A stretch of DNA of 64,000 nucleotides from Gammaproteobacteria bacterium (GCA_024639825.1 JAHEGH010000163.1:24719-88718), one strand, 5' to 3'; positions 1-12,108 are shown, counted from the stretch's first letter. The notes: generated by a model from the letters alone, not told the origin. Numbers and translations are program-made.

Positions 1-90
1 GAGACTGCGGAAGGGGCCGAGGCTGAGGTTGTTGCGGCAGCTGAATCCGATGCAGCTCCGGACGGTGGCGAAGAAACGACGACCGCTTAG
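1..90 (+). CDS. rpoC: C-terminal fragment of an upstream CDS, probably RNA polymerase beta' subunit
   Basis: Frame 1 reads ETAEGAEAEVVAAAESDAAPDGGEETTTA* ending at TAG 88-90; acidic low-complexity tail immediately upstream of rpsL, the usual rpoC position. Identity inferred from synteny. Confidence 0.6.
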   Translation, partial: ETAEGAEAEVVAAAESDAAPDGGEETTTA

Positions 91-183
91 AAAAATCAAG
101 GACTTAGCGGTTCTGGCGGGCGCCAGGCGATGGCAGCTTGACACTGCGACTCGCGCATCACTAAAATGCCCGCCCTTGACACC

Positions 184-217
184 CGGGGCTCGTCTTGGAC
201 GAGCCCCGAGTTTATTT
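184..217 (+). terminator. Rho-independent terminator-like hairpin downstream of the first CDS
   Basis: Perfect stem GGGGCTCGTC-TTG-GACGAGCCCC followed by GAGTTTATTT. Confidence 0.75.
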
Positions 218-361
218 GAAATCGGGGAGCCTTTGGGTAAGCCGATTATTACCCGATCACTGGCGTAAAAGACGTCCAGCGGCCGGGTGCGCGCGTTTGA
301 ATGTGCGCTGAAGACATGCTGAAAAAACGTTATTTAACCAGACAAAGAAGAGTGAAGGCCC

Positions 362-736
362 ATGGCCACAGTGAATCAGTTAGTACGTAAGCCTCGCGCG
401 ACCAAGCGTGCAAAAAGTACGGTCCCGGCGCTCGAAGCGAGCCCGCAAAAGCGCGGTGTTTGCACGCGCGTTTACACGACGACGCCCAAAAAGCCGAACT
501 CGGCTATGCGTAAGGTCGCTCGTGTACGCCTGACCAATGGCTTCGAAGTGACAAGCTACATTGGCGGTGAAGGCCACAATCTGCAGGAGCACAGCGTCGT
601 GTTGATTCGCGGCGGTCGTGTAAAGGATCTGCCGGGTGTTCGGTACCACACCGTCCGCGGCACGCTCGACTGCGCCGGCGTTTCGGATCGCAGGCAGGGC
701 CGTTCGAAATACGGCACCAAGCGACCCAAATCCTAA
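362..736 (+). CDS. rpsL: 30S ribosomal protein S12
   Basis: [11 protein letters not shown]...[18 protein letters not shown], diagnostic S12. Confidence 0.98.
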   Translation: MATVNQLVRKPRATKRAKSTVPALEASPQKRGVCTRVYTTTPKKPNSAMRKVARVRLTNGFEVTSYIGGEGHNLQEHSVVLIRGGRVKDLPGVRYHTVRGTLDCAGVSDRRQGRSKYGTKRPKS

Positions 737-745
737 TAGATAACA

Positions 746-1270
<525 letters not shown>

Positions 1271-1299
1271 GCGCTAAGCCCCTTGATCAAAACTCTGTC

Positions 1300-3393
1300 G
1301 TGGCCCGCACAACCCCCATCGAGCGTTACCGCAATATCGGCATCATGGCCCATATTGATGCGGGTAAGACAACGACGACAGAACGCGTCCTCTTCTATAC
1401 CGGCGTAAGCCACAAGATGGGCGAAGTTCACGACGGTGCAGCCGTCATGGACTGGATGGAACAGGAACAGGAACGCGGCATAACGATTACATCGGCCGCA
1501 ACGACCTGCTTCTGGAGTGGAATGGATGGGCAGTTCGACCAGCATCGGGTCAACATCATCGATACTCCGGGGCACGTCGACTTCACGATTGAAGTAGAGC
1601 GCAGCTTGCGCGTGCTGGATGGCGCGGTCACCGTGCTTTGTTCGGTGGGCGGCGTCGAGCCACAGACCGAGACGGTCTGGCGGCAGGGCAACAAGTATCA
1701 TGTGCCGCGCATGATCTTCGTGAATAAAATGGATCGTGCGGGTGCTGACTACCTGCGGGTGGTAGCGCAGGTGCGCGACCGCCTGGGCGCTAACCCGGTA
1801 GTGGTTCAGCTGCCAATTGGCGCAGAAGAAAAGTTTGAAGGCGTGATCGACCTCATTCGAATGCGGGCGATCTACTGGGATGAGAGCAACATGGGTACGA
1901 CCTTTGAGGCTCGCGACATTCCTGAGGAGCTGCTCGCGGAAGCCCGCGCATGGCGCGAAAAAATGGTTGAAGCGGCCGCCGAAGGTGACGAGGAACTGCT
2001 GGATAAGTTCCTGGAAGATGGTGAACTGTCGGAAGACCAGATCCGGAAGGGACTGAGGGCTCGTACGCTGTCCGGCGATGTCGTCGTGACGATGTGCGGC
2101 TCGGCGTTTAAGAATAAAGGTGTGCAGGCGATGCTCGACGCAGTCATCGACTTCATGCCGTCGCCCATCGATGTTCCGGCAATAACCGGGCACGTTGATG
2201 AGGACACGGAAGAAGCGCGCCCGGCTGACGACAAAGAGCCGTTCGCGGCGCTGGCGTTCAAGATTGCAACGGACCCGTTCGTTGGCAACCTGACGTTCTT
2301 CCGCGTTTACTCGGGAGTGCTTAACTCGGGTGACACAATTTTCAACCCTGTAAAGGGGAAGAAAGAGCGCATCGGCCGCATACTGCAGATGCACTCGAAT
2401 GATCGCAAAGAGATCAAGGAAGTCTTCGCTGGCGACATCGCTGCCGCGGTCGGCCTTAAGGATGTCACCACGGGTGATACCCTTTGCGATCTGAAGAAAC
2501 AGATTACGCTTGAGCGCATGGAATTTCCGGAGCCGGTTATTTCCGTGGCGGTCGAGCCGAAAACAAAGGCTGATCAGGACAAGATGGGTACGGCGTTGCA
2601 GAAGCTCGCCAAAGAGGATCCGTCATTCCGCGTCCATACGGACGAGGAGTCCAACCAGACGATTATCTCGGGGATGGGCGAGTTGCACCTCGATATCATC
2701 GTCGACCGCATGAAGCGCGAGTTCAGGGTTGACGCCAACGTGGGTAAGCCGCAGGTTGCCTATCGTGAAACGATTCGCAAGTCGGTCGAACAGGAACACA
2801 AGTTCGTACGCCAGACGGGCGGGCGCGGCCAGTACGGCCATGTCTACCTGCGTATTGAACCGATGGAGTCGGGCGCCGGGTATGAGTTCGTCAACGAAAT
2901 CGTTGGCGGATCAGTGCCGAAGGAGTACATTCCGGCCGTTGATCGTGGTGTGCGGGACCAGATGGAAAACGGAGTTGTGGCCGGGTACCCGGTCGTCGAT
3001 TGCAGGGTTACCTTGTACGACGGTTCGTACCACGACGTCGACTCGAGCGAAATGGCGTTCAAGATCGCCGGGAGCATGGGTTTCCGTGAGGGTGCCGCTA
3101 AGGCCCATCCGGTACTGCTCGAGCCGATCATGAAGGTCGAGGTGGTGACGCCTGAGGATTACATGGGAGACGTGATGGGCGACTTGAATCGCCGTCGGGG
3201 TCTGCCACAAGGGATGGATGACACGCCTGCAGGCAAGGTCATTCGTGCCGAAGTGCCGCTGGCCGAGATGTTCGGCTATGCCACGGACCTGCGTTCTATG
3301 AGCCAGGGGCGTGCCGTGTACTCAATGGAGTTTCAGAAGTACTCAGAAGTGCCGCAGAACGTTGCGGATTTGGTCATGAAAAAGGCAAGTTAA
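1300..3393 (+). CDS. fusA: Elongation factor G
   Basis: GTG start; [35 protein letters not shown]1 motif; 697 aa. Confidence 0.98.
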   Translation: MARTTPIERYRNIGIMAHIDAGKTTTTERVLFYTGVSHKMGEVHDGAAVMDWMEQEQERGITITSAATTCFWSGMDGQFDQHRVNIIDTPGHVDFTIEVERSLRVLDGAVTVLCSVGGVEPQTETVWRQGNKYHVPRMIFVNKMDRAGADYLRVVAQVRDRLGANPVVVQLPIGAEEKFEGVIDLIRMRAIYWDESNMGTTFEARDIPEELLAEARAWREKMVEAAAEGDEELLDKFLEDGELSEDQIRKGLRARTLSGDVVVTMCGSAFKNKGVQAMLDAVIDFMPSPIDVPAITGHVDEDTEEARPADDKEPFAALAFKIATDPFVGNLTFFRVYSGVLNSGDTIFNPVKGKKERIGRILQMHSNDRKEIKEVFAGDIAAAVGLKDVTTGDTLCDLKKQITLERMEFPEPVISVAVEPKTKADQDKMGTALQKLAKEDPSFRVHTDEESNQTIISGMGELHLDIIVDRMKREFRVDANVGKPQVAYRETIRKSVEQEHKFVRQTGGRGQYGHVYLRIEPMESGAGYEFVNEIVGGSVPKEYIPAVDRGVRDQMENGVVAGYPVVDCRVTLYDGSYHDVDSSEMAFKIAGSMGFREGAAKAHPVLLEPIMKVEVVTPEDYMGDVMGDLNRRRGLPQGMDDTPAGKVIRAEVPLAEMFGYATDLRSMSQGRAVYSMEFQKYSEVPQNVADLVMKKAS

Positions 3394-3410
3394 AAAACCG
3401 AGATAAGGCT

Positions 3411-4601
3411 ATGTCTAAGGAAAAATTTGAGAGAACAAAACCCCACGTAAACGTTGGCACGATTGGTCACGTAGACCATGGTAAGACGACGCTGACGGCG
3501 GCACTGACAAAAGTGATGGCAGAGAAGCACGGTGGTGAAGTCAAGGGTTACGACCAGATCGACAACGCCCCGGAAGAGCGCGAGCGTGGTATCACGATTG
3601 CGACGGCACACGTTGAGTACGAGAGTGACAACCGTCACTACGCTCACGTTGACTGCCCGGGCCATGCTGACTACGTGAAGAACATGATCACGGGTGCGGC
3701 ACAGATGGATGGTGCGATCCTGGTGGTATCGGCAGCCGATGGTCCGATGCCGCAGACGCGTGAGCACATCCTGCTGGCTCGCCAGGTAGGCGTTCCGTAC
3801 ATCGTGGTGTACATGAACAAGGCCGACCAGGTTGATGACGAAGAGCTGCTGGAGCTGGTGGAGATGGAGATCCGTGATCTGCTGTCGACCTACGAGTTCC
3901 CGGGTGATGACACACCGATCATCACGGGTTCGGCGCTGAAGGCGTTTGAAGGCGATGAGTCGCCGATTGGTATCCCGTCGATTCACAAGCTGATCGAAGA
4001 GATGGACTCTTACATTCCGCAGCCGGAGCGCGCCATGGATGGTGACTTCCTGATGCCGGTCGAGGACGTGTTCTCGATTTCGGGTCGTGGCACGGTGGTA
4101 ACGGGTCGTATCGAGCGCGGCGTTGTAAACGTTGGCGACGAGATCGAGATCGTGGGCATCAAGGACACGATGAAGACGACCTGCACGGGTGTGGAGATGT
4201 TCCGCAAGCTGCTGGATCGTGGTGAGGCTGGCGATAACGTTGGCGTGCTGCTGCGTGGCACCAAGCGTGAAGAGGTTGAGCGTGGTCAGGTACTGGCGAA
4301 GCCGGGCTCGATTACGCCGCACACGAAGTTTGAGGCTGAGGTCTACATTCTGACGAAGGATGAGGGCGGTCGTCATACCCCGTTTTTCAAGGGTTATCGT
4401 CCGCAGTTCTACTTCCGTACGACCGACGTGACGGGCGCTGTTGAGTTGCCGGAAGGCACCGAGATGGTAATGCCGGGCGACAACGTTCAGATGGTTGTTG
4501 ACCTGATTGCCCCGATCGCCATGGAAGACGGCCTGCGTTTCGCTATTCGCGAAGGTGGCCGTACCGTGGGTGCCGGCGTCGTCGCCAAGATCATCGAGTA
4601 A
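3411..4601 (+). CDS. tuf: Elongation factor Tu
   Basis: [33 protein letters not shown]; 396 aa. Confidence 0.99.
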   Translation: MSKEKFERTKPHVNVGTIGHVDHGKTTLTAALTKVMAEKHGGEVKGYDQIDNAPEERERGITIATAHVEYESDNRHYAHVDCPGHADYVKNMITGAAQMDGAILVVSAADGPMPQTREHILLARQVGVPYIVVYMNKADQVDDEELLELVEMEIRDLLSTYEFPGDDTPIITGSALKAFEGDESPIGIPSIHKLIEEMDSYIPQPERAMDGDFLMPVEDVFSISGRGTVVTGRIERGVVNVGDEIEIVGIKDTMKTTCTGVEMFRKLLDRGEAGDNVGVLLRGTKREEVERGQVLAKPGSITPHTKFEAEVYILTKDEGGRHTPFFKGYRPQFYFRTTDVTGAVELPEGTEMVMPGDNVQMVVDLIAPIAMEDGLRFAIREGGRTVGAGVVAKIIE

Positions 4602-4607
4602 TTAATT

Positions 4608-4922
4608 ATGAGTGCTAATCAAAATATACGTATTCGCCTGAAAGCCTTCGATCATCGTCTGATCGATAACTCAGCGCGTGAAATTGTCGACACGGCCAAG
4701 CGCACGGGCGCGACGGTCAAGGGCCCGATTCCCCTTCCCATGAGGAAGGAGCGTTTCACGGTTCTGGTCTCGCCCCATGTGAACAAGGATGCTCGTGACC
4801 AGTACGAAATCCGTACCCACAAGCGCCTCATGGACATTATGGATCCGACCGACAAGACGGTTGACGCCCTGATGAAGCTTGAGCTGCCCGCGGGCGTTGA
4901 CGTGCAAATCAAGCTGAATTGA
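4608..4922 (+). CDS. rpsJ: 30S ribosomal protein S10
   Basis: [32 protein letters not shown]. Confidence 0.98.
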   Translation: MSANQNIRIRLKAFDHRLIDNSAREIVDTAKRTGATVKGPIPLPMRKERFTVLVSPHVNKDARDQYEIRTHKRLMDIMDPTDKTVDALMKLELPAGVDVQIKLN

Positions 4923-4929
4923 TGGCCTG

Positions 4930-4971
4930 GCGGGCCCGTCCTTAAGGCGGGCCCGCTAAGTTATTGATTTT
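4930..4971 (+). terminator. Terminator/attenuator-like hairpin after rpsJ
   Basis: Perfect 9-bp stem GCGGGCCCG/CGGGCCCGC (4930-4938/4948-4956) with a CCTTAAGG-containing loop, then TAAGTTATTGATTTT; weak U-tract. Confidence 0.5.
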
Positions 4972-5021
4972 GCTGGCCTCCACAAGGGGCTAAAAAACCC
5001 GCGAAAATAACTCGAAAGCGC

Positions 5022-5049
5022 TTGTAATGAGGGCTCTGAGTCGTATAAT
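5022..5049 (+). promoter_or_regulatory. Sigma70-type promoter between rpsJ and rplC
   Basis: TTGTAA-N16-TATAAT at 5022-5027/5044-5049, followed by GCGGGC. Confidence 0.6.
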
Positions 5050-5054
5050 TGCGG

Positions 5055-5232
5055 GCTCGCTGGATCAGGCCGGACCGGGAGTCGGCCCGAACCAGAATAG
5101 AAAACCAGTCGTCAGGAAATCGAGGACGACACGGCAAATTCCGGAACCGCCGTACTGGCTGATTGATCGGTACGGAGCTTAGGGTCAGCCCCAGAGCACA
5201 GAGGACACCGTCCTCCGCGATGGCTGGCCCTT
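5055..5232 (+). promoter_or_regulatory. Structured 5' leader upstream of rplC (candidate S10-type r-protein leader)
   Basis: Consecutive stems: GTCGTC/GACGAC (about 5108-5130), CCGTAC/GTACGG (about 5149-5174), AGGGTCAGCC/GGCTGGCCCT (5181-5190/5222-5231) enclosing GAGGAC-ACC-GTCCTC (5201-5215). Confidence 0.45.
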
Positions 5233-5240
5233 TCGTGTGT

Positions 5241-5340
5241 CTGAAGGAAATAGGTACCGGACACCCTATTTCCTGCCACGCGGAGACGGCGAGAAAGAAG
5301 TGAGCGGGAAATAGGGTGTCCGGTACCTAATTTCCTTCAG
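5241..5340. repeat. 100-bp MITE/REP-like inverted repeat
   Basis: Left arm CTGAAGGAAATAGGTACCGGACACCCTATTTCC, right arm GGAAATAGGGTGTCCGGTACCTAATTTCCTTCAG; arms about 33 nt, complementary apart from a 1-nt indel, about 33-nt spacer. Confidence 0.85.
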
Positions 5341-5423
5341 CCAGTGCCAATCGAAGTGCTGGCGGTGACAACTGAATTTAGAGATTTGCGCTGACCAAAA
5401 GAAGTCAGTGAGAGGTTTTAAAC

Positions 5424-6068
5424 ATGACGATGGGTCTTGTTGGCCGCAAGTGCGGCATGACACGTGTCTTCACGGATGACGGAATTTCCATTCCGGTCAC
5501 CGTGATCGAGGCACAACCAAACCGAATCACACAGGTGAAAACCGTGGAGACTGACGGCTATCGTGCGCTGCAAGTTGCAGCGGGTAGCCGCAAAGCGTCC
5601 CGGGTGAGTAAACCTGCAGCCGGCCACTTTGCAGCGGCAAAGGTAGAAGCCGGCGACTTATTCACCGAGTTCCGCCTGGACGACGCCGATGAAGGCGAGT
5701 TCGAGAAGGGCGGTGAGCTCAAGGTTGACCTCTTCGAGGCAGGCCAGAAGGTCGATGTGATTGGCACTTCAATCGGTAAAGGCTTCGCCGGTACCGTCAA
5801 GCGCCATAACTTCAGCATGCAGGACGCCACGCACGGCAACTCGCTGTCGCACCGTGCGCCTGGCTCGATCGGTCAGAACCAGACCCCAGGTCGCGTATTC
5901 AAGGGCAAGAAGATGTCCGGCCACATGGGTAATGTTCGCCGCACTGTCCAGAACCTTGAGGTGGTGCGGGTAGATGCCGAGCGTAATGTAATTTTGATCA
6001 AGGGCGCTGTCCCGGGTCACGCAGGCGGCAAGGTTATTGTTCGTCCTGCTATTAAGGCCAAGAGATAG
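5424..6068 (+). CDS. rplC: 50S ribosomal protein L3
   Basis: [27 protein letters not shown]; start could be ATG 5424 or 5430. Confidence 0.97.
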   Translation: MTMGLVGRKCGMTRVFTDDGISIPVTVIEAQPNRITQVKTVETDGYRALQVAAGSRKASRVSKPAAGHFAAAKVEAGDLFTEFRLDDADEGEFEKGGELKVDLFEAGQKVDVIGTSIGKGFAGTVKRHNFSMQDATHGNSLSHRAPGSIGQNQTPGRVFKGKKMSGHMGNVRRTVQNLEVVRVDAERNVILIKGAVPGHAGGKVIVRPAIKAKR

Positions 6069-6079
6069 GGGCGCCGACG

Positions 6080-6682
6080 ATGAAACTGAAACTCCAGGAT
6101 AAGGGTTCGGTTGATGTGGCAGAGGCTGCATTCGGCGCGGACTACAACGAAGCACTCGTGCACCAGGTTGTTACGGCATACCTCGCCGGTAGCCGTGCGG
6201 GTACCAAGGCCCAGAAGAATCGCGCAGCGGTTCGTGGTGGCGGTGCCAAGCCGTGGCGTCAGAAAGGTACCGGGCGCGCACGCGCTGGTACGATCCGCAG
6301 CCCGATTTGGGTTGGTGGTGGCCGCGCATTCGCTGCGCAGCCTCGCGATCACGACCAGAAGGTCAACAAGAAAATGTACCGCGCCGCTCTGCGCTCAATG
6401 CTGTCAGAGCTGGTTCGCCAGGATCGCCTGGTCATCGTCAACGAGCTTGTACTCGAGGCGCCCAAGACCAAGCTGCTGGCTACGAAGTTGAAAGAGCTCG
6501 ATCTGGACAGCGTGCTGATCCTGAACGAGGCATTCGACGAGAAGGTGTTCCTGGCCGCTCGCAACCTGCCGAATGTCGGTATTTGTGATGTTGCTTCGAT
6601 GGACCCGGTTGTTTTGATTCGCTTCGAGAAGGTGCTGGTTACGGTGCCGGCGCTGAAGCTGATTGAGGAGCGTCTGTCATGA
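6080..6682 (+). CDS. rplD: 50S ribosomal protein L4
   Basis: [41 protein letters not shown]. Confidence 0.97.
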   Translation: MKLKLQDKGSVDVAEAAFGADYNEALVHQVVTAYLAGSRAGTKAQKNRAAVRGGGAKPWRQKGTGRARAGTIRSPIWVGGGRAFAAQPRDHDQKVNKKMYRAALRSMLSELVRQDRLVIVNELVLEAPKTKLLATKLKELDLDSVLILNEAFDEKVFLAARNLPNVGICDVASMDPVVLIRFEKVLVTVPALKLIEERLS

Positions 6683-6987
6683 GCCAGGCTGCACACCAGG
6701 AAAGATTGATGACGGTTATCCGCGGCCCGCACCTTTCGGAAAAGGCGCATTTTGCAGCGGAAAAGAATCAGGTCGTTCTGAAGGTTCGTACCGACGCCAC
6801 GAAAAAAGAAATTCAACAGGCTGTTGAGTTGCTCTTCGAGGTCCAGGTCGAGAACGTCCAGGTTGTAAACGTCAAGGGCAAGACCAAACGCTTCCAGCAG
6901 ACGAAAGGTCGTCGCAATAACTGGAAGAAAGCCTACGTGAGACTGGCTGAAGGGAGCTCTCTTGAAGAGTTCTTCGGCGGCGAATAA
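6679..6987 (+). CDS. rplW: 50S ribosomal protein L23
   Basis: [36 protein letters not shown]; overlaps rplD by 4 nt. Confidence 0.96.
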   Translation: MSQAAHQERLMTVIRGPHLSEKAHFAAEKNQVVLKVRTDATKKEIQQAVELLFEVQVENVQVVNVKGKTKRFQQTKGRRNNWKKAYVRLAEGSSLEEFFGGE

Positions 6988-7000
6988 GGGTTAGAAGATC

Positions 7001-7831
7001 ATGTCACTGCATAAAGCAAAACCGACATCTGCTGGTCGCCGTTTCGTTGTCGCCGTAAAGACGCCGGAGCTGCACAAGGGTAAGCCGCACGCGCCGCTGC
7101 TCGACCAGAAGTCATCGAAGGGTGGTCGCAATAACAACGGCCGTATTACCGTGCGTCATCAGGGCGGTGGTCACAAGCAGCGCTACCGTATCATTGATTT
7201 CAAACGCGATAAGGACGGTATTTCGGGCGAAGTAGAACGTCTCGAGTACGACCCGAACCGCAGCGCGCACATCGCGCTGATCAAGTATTCCGATGGTGAG
7301 CGCCGGTACATTCTGGCTCCCAAGGGTGTGCGTGCGGGTGTGAAGATCATCAGTGGCGACGATGCGCCGATCAAGCCGGGCAACGCCCTGCCTATTCGCG
7401 CAATCCCTGTTGGTACAACAGTTCATAACGTTGAGATGAAGCCAGGGAAGGGCGGCCAGTTGGCTCGTTCGGCCGGCGCCTCGGCTCAGCTTGCTGCTCG
7501 CGAAGGTGCTTATGCAACGCTGCGTCTGCGCTCTGGCGAAATGCGTAGGATTCACATCGACTGCCGTGCAACGGTAGGCGAAGTTGGTCATGGCGAACAT
7601 AACCTGCGCAAGCTCGGCAAGGCCGGCGCCAAGCGCTGGAGAGGTGTGCGTCCGACGGTTCGTGGTGTTGCAATGAACCCGGTCGATCACCCGCATGGTG
7701 GTGGTGAGGGCCGTACGTCAGGTGGCCGTCATCCGGTCAGCCCGTGGGGCACGCCGACCAAGGGCGCGAAAACGCGCTCCAATAAGCGTACGGACAGCAT
7801 GATTGTTCGCCGTCGCAACAAGAAGCGCTAA
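7001..7831 (+). CDS. rplB: 50S ribosomal protein L2
   Basis: [27 protein letters not shown]...[27 protein letters not shown]. Confidence 0.98.
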   Translation: MSLHKAKPTSAGRRFVVAVKTPELHKGKPHAPLLDQKSSKGGRNNNGRITVRHQGGGHKQRYRIIDFKRDKDGISGEVERLEYDPNRSAHIALIKYSDGERRYILAPKGVRAGVKIISGDDAPIKPGNALPIRAIPVGTTVHNVEMKPGKGGQLARSAGASAQLAAREGAYATLRLRSGEMRRIHIDCRATVGEVGHGEHNLRKLGKAGAKRWRGVRPTVRGVAMNPVDHPHGGGEGRTSGGRHPVSPWGTPTKGAKTRSNKRTDSMIVRRRNKKR

Positions 7832-7846
7832 TTAAGGATTTCGAAG

Positions 7847-8119
7847 ATGCCGCGTAGTGTAAGAAAAGGCCCGTTCGTCGATGATCATCTGGCGAAGAAG
7901 GTAGGCGAAGCAGCAAAGAAGAACGATCGTCGTCCGATCAAGACCTGGTCGCGTCGCTCGATGGTACTGCCGGATATGGTTGGTTTGACCATTGCCGTCC
8001 ACAACGGACGCCAGCACGTGCCGGTTCTGATTTCTGAGAACATGGTCGGTCACAAGCTCGGAGAGTTTGCGATGACCCGTACGTTCCGCGGTCACTCCGG
8101 TGATCGGAAGACGAAATAG
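7847..8119 (+). CDS. rpsS: 30S ribosomal protein S19
   Basis: [19 protein letters not shown]...[23 protein letters not shown]. Confidence 0.98.
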   Translation: MPRSVRKGPFVDDHLAKKVGEAAKKNDRRPIKTWSRRSMVLPDMVGLTIAVHNGRQHVPVLISENMVGHKLGEFAMTRTFRGHSGDRKTK

Positions 8120-8131
8120 GGGAGCTGGTTC

Positions 8132-8464
8132 ATGCAAGTTGCAGCAACACTCAGATACGCACGTATCTCGCCGCAGAAATGCCGCCTGGTGGCTGATGTC
8201 ATCCGTGGTAAGTCTGTCGACGAGGCCCTGCGCGCACTGACTTTTTCGCCTAAGAAGAGCGCTCGCATCGTGAAGAAAGTTCTGGAGTCGGCCGTTGCCA
8301 ACGCAGAGCACAATCTTGGTGCGGATATCGACGCATTGAAAGTCGCGACCATTGAAGTAAACGAAGCGCCGACGTTTCGTCGTTACCGCGCTCGTGCCAA
8401 AGGTCGTGGCGCACGGATTATCAAGCGGAACAGCCACATCACAATCCGCGTTGGAGACGAGTAA
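8132..8464 (+). CDS. rplV: 50S ribosomal protein L22
   Basis: [27 protein letters not shown]. Confidence 0.97.
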   Translation: MQVAATLRYARISPQKCRLVADVIRGKSVDEALRALTFSPKKSARIVKKVLESAVANAEHNLGADIDALKVATIEVNEAPTFRRYRARAKGRGARIIKRNSHITIRVGDE

Positions 8465-8469
8465 GTAAT

Positions 8470-9162
8470 ATGGGCCAGAAAGTACATCCAACAGGTATTC
8501 GCCTCGGTATCGTCAAAGATTGGGCTTCCAAATGGTATGCCGATTCGAAGGCGTTCCCGAAGTACATAAGTGCAGACCACCAAATTCGCGTCTACATCAA
8601 AAAGAAACTGAAAGACGCCTCGGTTAGCCGAATTGCCATTGAACGTCCGGCCAATAAGGTCAACATCACGATTCATACGGCACGTCCGGGTATCGTGATC
8701 GGCAAGAAGGGTGAGGACATCGAGAAGCTTCGCATGGAAGTTTCGAAGATGGTCGGTATGGCTATCCAGGATGTCCGTATCAACATCAGCGAAGTTCGTA
8801 AACCTGAGCTCGACGCACAGCTGGTTGCTGAAGGTATTGCACAGCAGCTTGAGCGCCGCGTGATGTTCCGTCGCGCCATGAAGCGCGCAGTGACCAACAC
8901 GATGCGTGTTGGTGCCGAGGGCATCAAGGTGAAAGTAGGCGGTCGCCTGAATGGTGCTGAAATCGCACGTTCGGAGTGGTACCGCGAGGGTCGGGTTCCG
9001 CTGCACACATTGCGTGCGGATATCGACTATGGCACGGCTGAAGCACACACAACTTATGGTGTGATCGGCGTGAAGGTATGGATTTTCAAGGGTGAAGTCT
9101 TTGACAAGCCCGAAACGGTTCCGGCCGAGCCTGCGGAAGCAGCTGCCGGCGCTCGTTCGTAA
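8470..9162 (+). CDS. rpsC: 30S ribosomal protein S3
   Basis: [26 protein letters not shown]-domain GIVIGKKG. Confidence 0.98.
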   Translation: MGQKVHPTGIRLGIVKDWASKWYADSKAFPKYISADHQIRVYIKKKLKDASVSRIAIERPANKVNITIHTARPGIVIGKKGEDIEKLRMEVSKMVGMAIQDVRINISEVRKPELDAQLVAEGIAQQLERRVMFRRAMKRAVTNTMRVGAEGIKVKVGGRLNGAEIARSEWYREGRVPLHTLRADIDYGTAEAHTTYGVIGVKVWIFKGEVFDKPETVPAEPAEAAAGARS

Positions 9163-9173
9163 GGAATAGATAG

Positions 9174-9587
9174 ATGTTACAGCCCAAACGAACAAAGTTT
9201 CGTAAGCAGATGAAAGGCCGCAATCGCGGTCTGGCACAGCGCGGAAGCGACGTTTCTTTCGGCGAGTTCGGTCTGAAAGCGACTGATCGCGGACGTCTGA
9301 CCGCACGTCAGATTGAGGCGGCTCGACGCGCCATGACGCGCTACATCAAGCGTGGTGGCAAGATCTGGATTCGGGTTTTTCCCGATAAGCCGATTACGAC
9401 GAAGCCGCTTGAAGTTCGGCAGGGTAAGGGTAAAGGCAACGTTGAGTACTGGGTATGCCAGATTCAACCGGGCCGCGTCCTGTACGAAATGGAAGGTGTA
9501 ACGGAAGAGGTAGCGCGTGAGGCATTTCGCCTGGCAGCTGCGAAATTGCCGTTTGGCACCAAGTTTGTAACACGGCAGGTGATGTGA
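9174..9587 (+). CDS. rplP: 50S ribosomal protein L16
   Basis: [24 protein letters not shown]. Confidence 0.98.
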   Translation: MLQPKRTKFRKQMKGRNRGLAQRGSDVSFGEFGLKATDRGRLTARQIEAARRAMTRYIKRGGKIWIRVFPDKPITTKPLEVRQGKGKGNVEYWVCQIQPGRVLYEMEGVTEEVAREAFRLAAAKLPFGTKFVTRQVM

Positions 9588-9793
9588 TGAAGGCAGCAGA
9601 TCTTAGATCCAAGTCGGTGGATGAACTCAACGAGGAACTCGTTGCGTTGCGTCGCGAGCAGTTCAACCTGCGCATGCAGCATGCGACAGGCGAACTGACC
9701 AGGAATCACGAGCACGGCCGCGTAAGGAAAGATATCGCGCGCGTTAAGACAGTTCTTGTTGAGCTTTCACGTGCAGCGGGTGAAGACAAATGA
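9587..9793 (+). CDS. rpmC: 50S ribosomal protein L29
   Basis: [31 protein letters not shown]; start set to ATG 9587 rather than the track's 9584. Confidence 0.96.
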   Translation: MKAADLRSKSVDELNEELVALRREQFNLRMQHATGELTRNHEHGRVRKDIARVKTVLVELSRAAGEDK

Positions 9794-10056
9794 GTGAAGA
9801 AAACAAAGCACAGCGCACAGTTACCGGTCGCGTCGTAAGCGACAAGATGGACAAGACCGTATCGGTTGCCATCGAGCGCCTGATCAAGCATCCGGTATAC
9901 GGCAAGTACATTCGCCGTACGACCAAAGTGCTCGCGCACGATGCGTCGAACGAGTGCAAAGCCGGTGATCGCGTAGCGATCGCGGAATGCCGTCCGATTT
10001 CGAAGAACAAATTCTGGTCTGTCGTCAACGTTGTTGATCGCGCAGCAGACAAGTAA
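9790..10056 (+). CDS. rpsQ: 30S ribosomal protein S17
   Basis: [36 protein letters not shown]. Confidence 0.97.
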   Translation: MSEENKAQRTVTGRVVSDKMDKTVSVAIERLIKHPVYGKYIRRTTKVLAHDASNECKAGDRVAIAECRPISKNKFWSVVNVVDRAADK

Positions 10057-10075
10057 CAACTTCTAGGATTCAGTC

Positions 10076-10444
10076 ATGATTCAGATGCAGACAGTTCTGG
10101 ACGCAGCCGACAACTCAGGTGCTCGTCGTGTTCAGTGCATCAAGGTGCTCGGCGGCTCGAAGCGTCGCTACGCCGGTGTGGGCGACATCATCAAGGTGAG
10201 CGTCAAGGACGCCATCCCGCGAGGCAAGGTCAAGAAGGGCGAGGTTTATAACGCCGTTGTTGTCCGTACGCGCAAAGGTGTCCGCCGTAAAGATGGTTCG
10301 CTGATTCGTTTCGACGGCAACGCCGCTGTTTTGCTGAATGCACGTCTTGAGCCGATTGGCACACGTATTTTTGGCCCGGTGACCCGTGAGCTGCGCACAA
10401 ACCAGTTCATGAAGATCATCTCGCTGGCGCCTGAGGTTCTTTGA
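10076..10444 (+). CDS. rplN: 50S ribosomal protein L14
   Basis: [33 protein letters not shown]. Confidence 0.98.
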   Translation: MIQMQTVLDAADNSGARRVQCIKVLGGSKRRYAGVGDIIKVSVKDAIPRGKVKKGEVYNAVVVRTRKGVRRKDGSLIRFDGNAAVLLNARLEPIGTRIFGPVTRELRTNQFMKIISLAPEVL

Positions 10445-10759
10445 ATGAACAAGATCAGAAAAGGTGACGAGGTAATTGTCACGACCGGTAAGGATAAGGG
10501 GCGTCGTGGCACCGTGCTTGAGGTGTTTGCGGACGATCGTATCCTGGTCGAAGGCGTGAACCTCGCAAAGAAGCACATCAAGCCGAATCCGAATATCGGT
10601 GAGATGGGAGGCATCAAGGATAAAGCGATGCCGCTGGATATTTCAAACGTGCTCGTATTCAACCCGAAGAGCAAAAAGGGTGAGCGAGTGGGTTTCCGCG
10701 TCGAAAAAGATGGCAGCAAAGTGCGCGTCTTCAAGAGCGGCGACGTAGTAGATATTTAA
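10445..10759 (+). CDS. rplX: 50S ribosomal protein L24
   Basis: [25 protein letters not shown] (KOW motif). Confidence 0.97.
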   Translation: MNKIRKGDEVIVTTGKDKGRRGTVLEVFADDRILVEGVNLAKKHIKPNPNIGEMGGIKDKAMPLDISNVLVFNPKSKKGERVGFRVEKDGSKVRVFKSGDVVDI

Positions 10760-10771
10760 GATTCGACAATA

Positions 10772-10816
10772 GTGGGAGCGGCTTTGGCCGCGATTCGGGC
10801 CTGAAGGCCCTCCCAC
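10772..10816. repeat. Composite REP pair between rplX and rplE
   Basis: GTGGGAGCGGCTTTGGCCGCGATTCGGGCCTGAAGGCCCTCCCAC: two hairpin modules enclosed by GTGGGA/TCCCAC. Confidence 0.8.
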
Positions 10817-10843
10817 AGGCGAAGATTTAGAGAGACGAAAGAG

Positions 10844-11383
10844 ATGTCGAGATTACAGGAAAAATATCAGAACGAACTTGCTGGAGAGATCCAGAAGAAG
10901 CTTGGTCTGAAGAATCCGATGGAAGTGCCGAAGATCACCAAGATTACCCTCAACATGGGTGTCGGTGATGCGGTTGCTGACAAGAAGATCATGGAAAAGG
11001 CAATCGGCGATATGCAGAAAATTGCCGGCCAGAAGCCCGTTGCGACGATTGCCCGCAAGTCGGTCGCAGCGTTTAAGATCCGCGACGGCATGCCTATCGG
11101 CTGCAAAGTAACGCTGCGGCGCGAACGTATGTATGAGTTCCTCGATCGCCTCGTCACCATTGCTATCCCGCGTATCCGCGACTTTCGAGGTCTGAACCCG
11201 AAGTCGTTTGACAAGCAGGGTAACTACAGCATGGGCGTCCAGGAGCAGATTATTTTCCCGGAAATCAACTACGACGAAATTGACGCGCTGCGTGGCATGG
11301 ACATTGTGATCACCACGACGGCACGTAATGCAGCGGAAGGACGGACGCTTTTGGAGGCGTTCAACTTCCCCTTCAAGAAATAG
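10844..11383 (+). CDS. rplE: 50S ribosomal protein L5
   Basis: [21 protein letters not shown]...[19 protein letters not shown]. Confidence 0.98.
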   Translation: MSRLQEKYQNELAGEIQKKLGLKNPMEVPKITKITLNMGVGDAVADKKIMEKAIGDMQKIAGQKPVATIARKSVAAFKIRDGMPIGCKVTLRRERMYEFLDRLVTIAIPRIRDFRGLNPKSFDKQGNYSMGVQEQIIFPEINYDEIDALRGMDIVITTTARNAAEGRTLLEAFNFPFKK

Positions 11384-11393
11384 GAAAAACCGT

Positions 11394-11699
11394 ATGGCTA
11401 AGAAGTCAATGATTGCGCGCGAACTCAAGCGTACCAAGCTGGTAGCGAAGCAAGCCGCAAAGCGCAAAGCGCTGAAGGCGATTGTTCGCAATATCCACAG
11501 CTCGGACGAAGAGCGCGCCGTTGCGCAGGCGAAGCTGAACAAGTTGCCGCGTGACGGCAGCCCGACGCGCCAGCGTAATCGCTGTTCGATTACCGGACGT
11601 CCTCATGGCGTGTACCGCAAGTTCGGCCTCGGCCGCAACAAGCTGCGTGAAGCTGCCATGAGTGGCGAAATTCCCGGCCTGACGAAAGCCAGCTGGTAG
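11394..11699 (+). CDS. rpsN: 30S ribosomal protein S14
   Basis: [19 protein letters not shown]...[24 protein letters not shown]; start set to ATG 11394. Confidence 0.97.
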   Translation: MAKKSMIARELKRTKLVAKQAAKRKALKAIVRNIHSSDEERAVAQAKLNKLPRDGSPTRQRNRCSITGRPHGVYRKFGLGRNKLREAAMSGEIPGLTKASW

Positions 11700-11712
11700 G
11701 CGGAGACAAAAG

Positions 11713-12108
11713 ATGAGTATGACCGATCCGATCGCAGACATGCTGACACGCATTCGTAACGGCCAGAAGGCGCGCAAGGTTGCCGTCTCGATGCCGGCTT
11801 CGACCGCGAAAGAAGCCATCGCGAAAGTATTGCAGGACGAAGGCTATATCACCGGTTTTGCGACCGATGGAGAAGGCGCTTCGAAAGAGCTCACGGTTGA
11901 GCTCAAATATTTCGAGGGCGTGCCCGTCATTGAGCAGATCCAGCGCGCGAGTCGCCCGGGTCTGCGTATATACCGCGGCAAGGAAGACCTGCCGAAGGTA
12001 CTGGGCGGCCTGGGCGTTGCTATCGTTTCTACGTCCGCGGGCGTCATGAGCGATCGCCAGGCACGTGAAAAAGGTATTGGTGGTGAGGTTCTCTGCATCG
12101 TTTCTTAA
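11713..12108 (+). CDS. rpsH: 30S ribosomal protein S8
   Basis: [20 protein letters not shown]...[25 protein letters not shown]. Confidence 0.97.
   Translation: MSMTDPIADMLTRIRNGQKARKVAVSMPASTAKEAIAKVLQDEGYITGFATDGEGASKELTVELKYFEGVPVIEQIQRASRPGLRIYRGKEDLPKVLGGLGVAIVSTSAGVMSDRQAREKGIGGEVLCIVS

Noticed and set aside
176-181. TTGACA hexamer as a promoter for rpsL
   Set aside because: No acceptable -10 at proper spacing; the downstream sequence is the terminator hairpin.
3390-4376. 328-aa reverse-strand ORF opposite tuf
   Set aside because: Antisense shadow of highly biased EF-Tu codons, no protein-like motifs.
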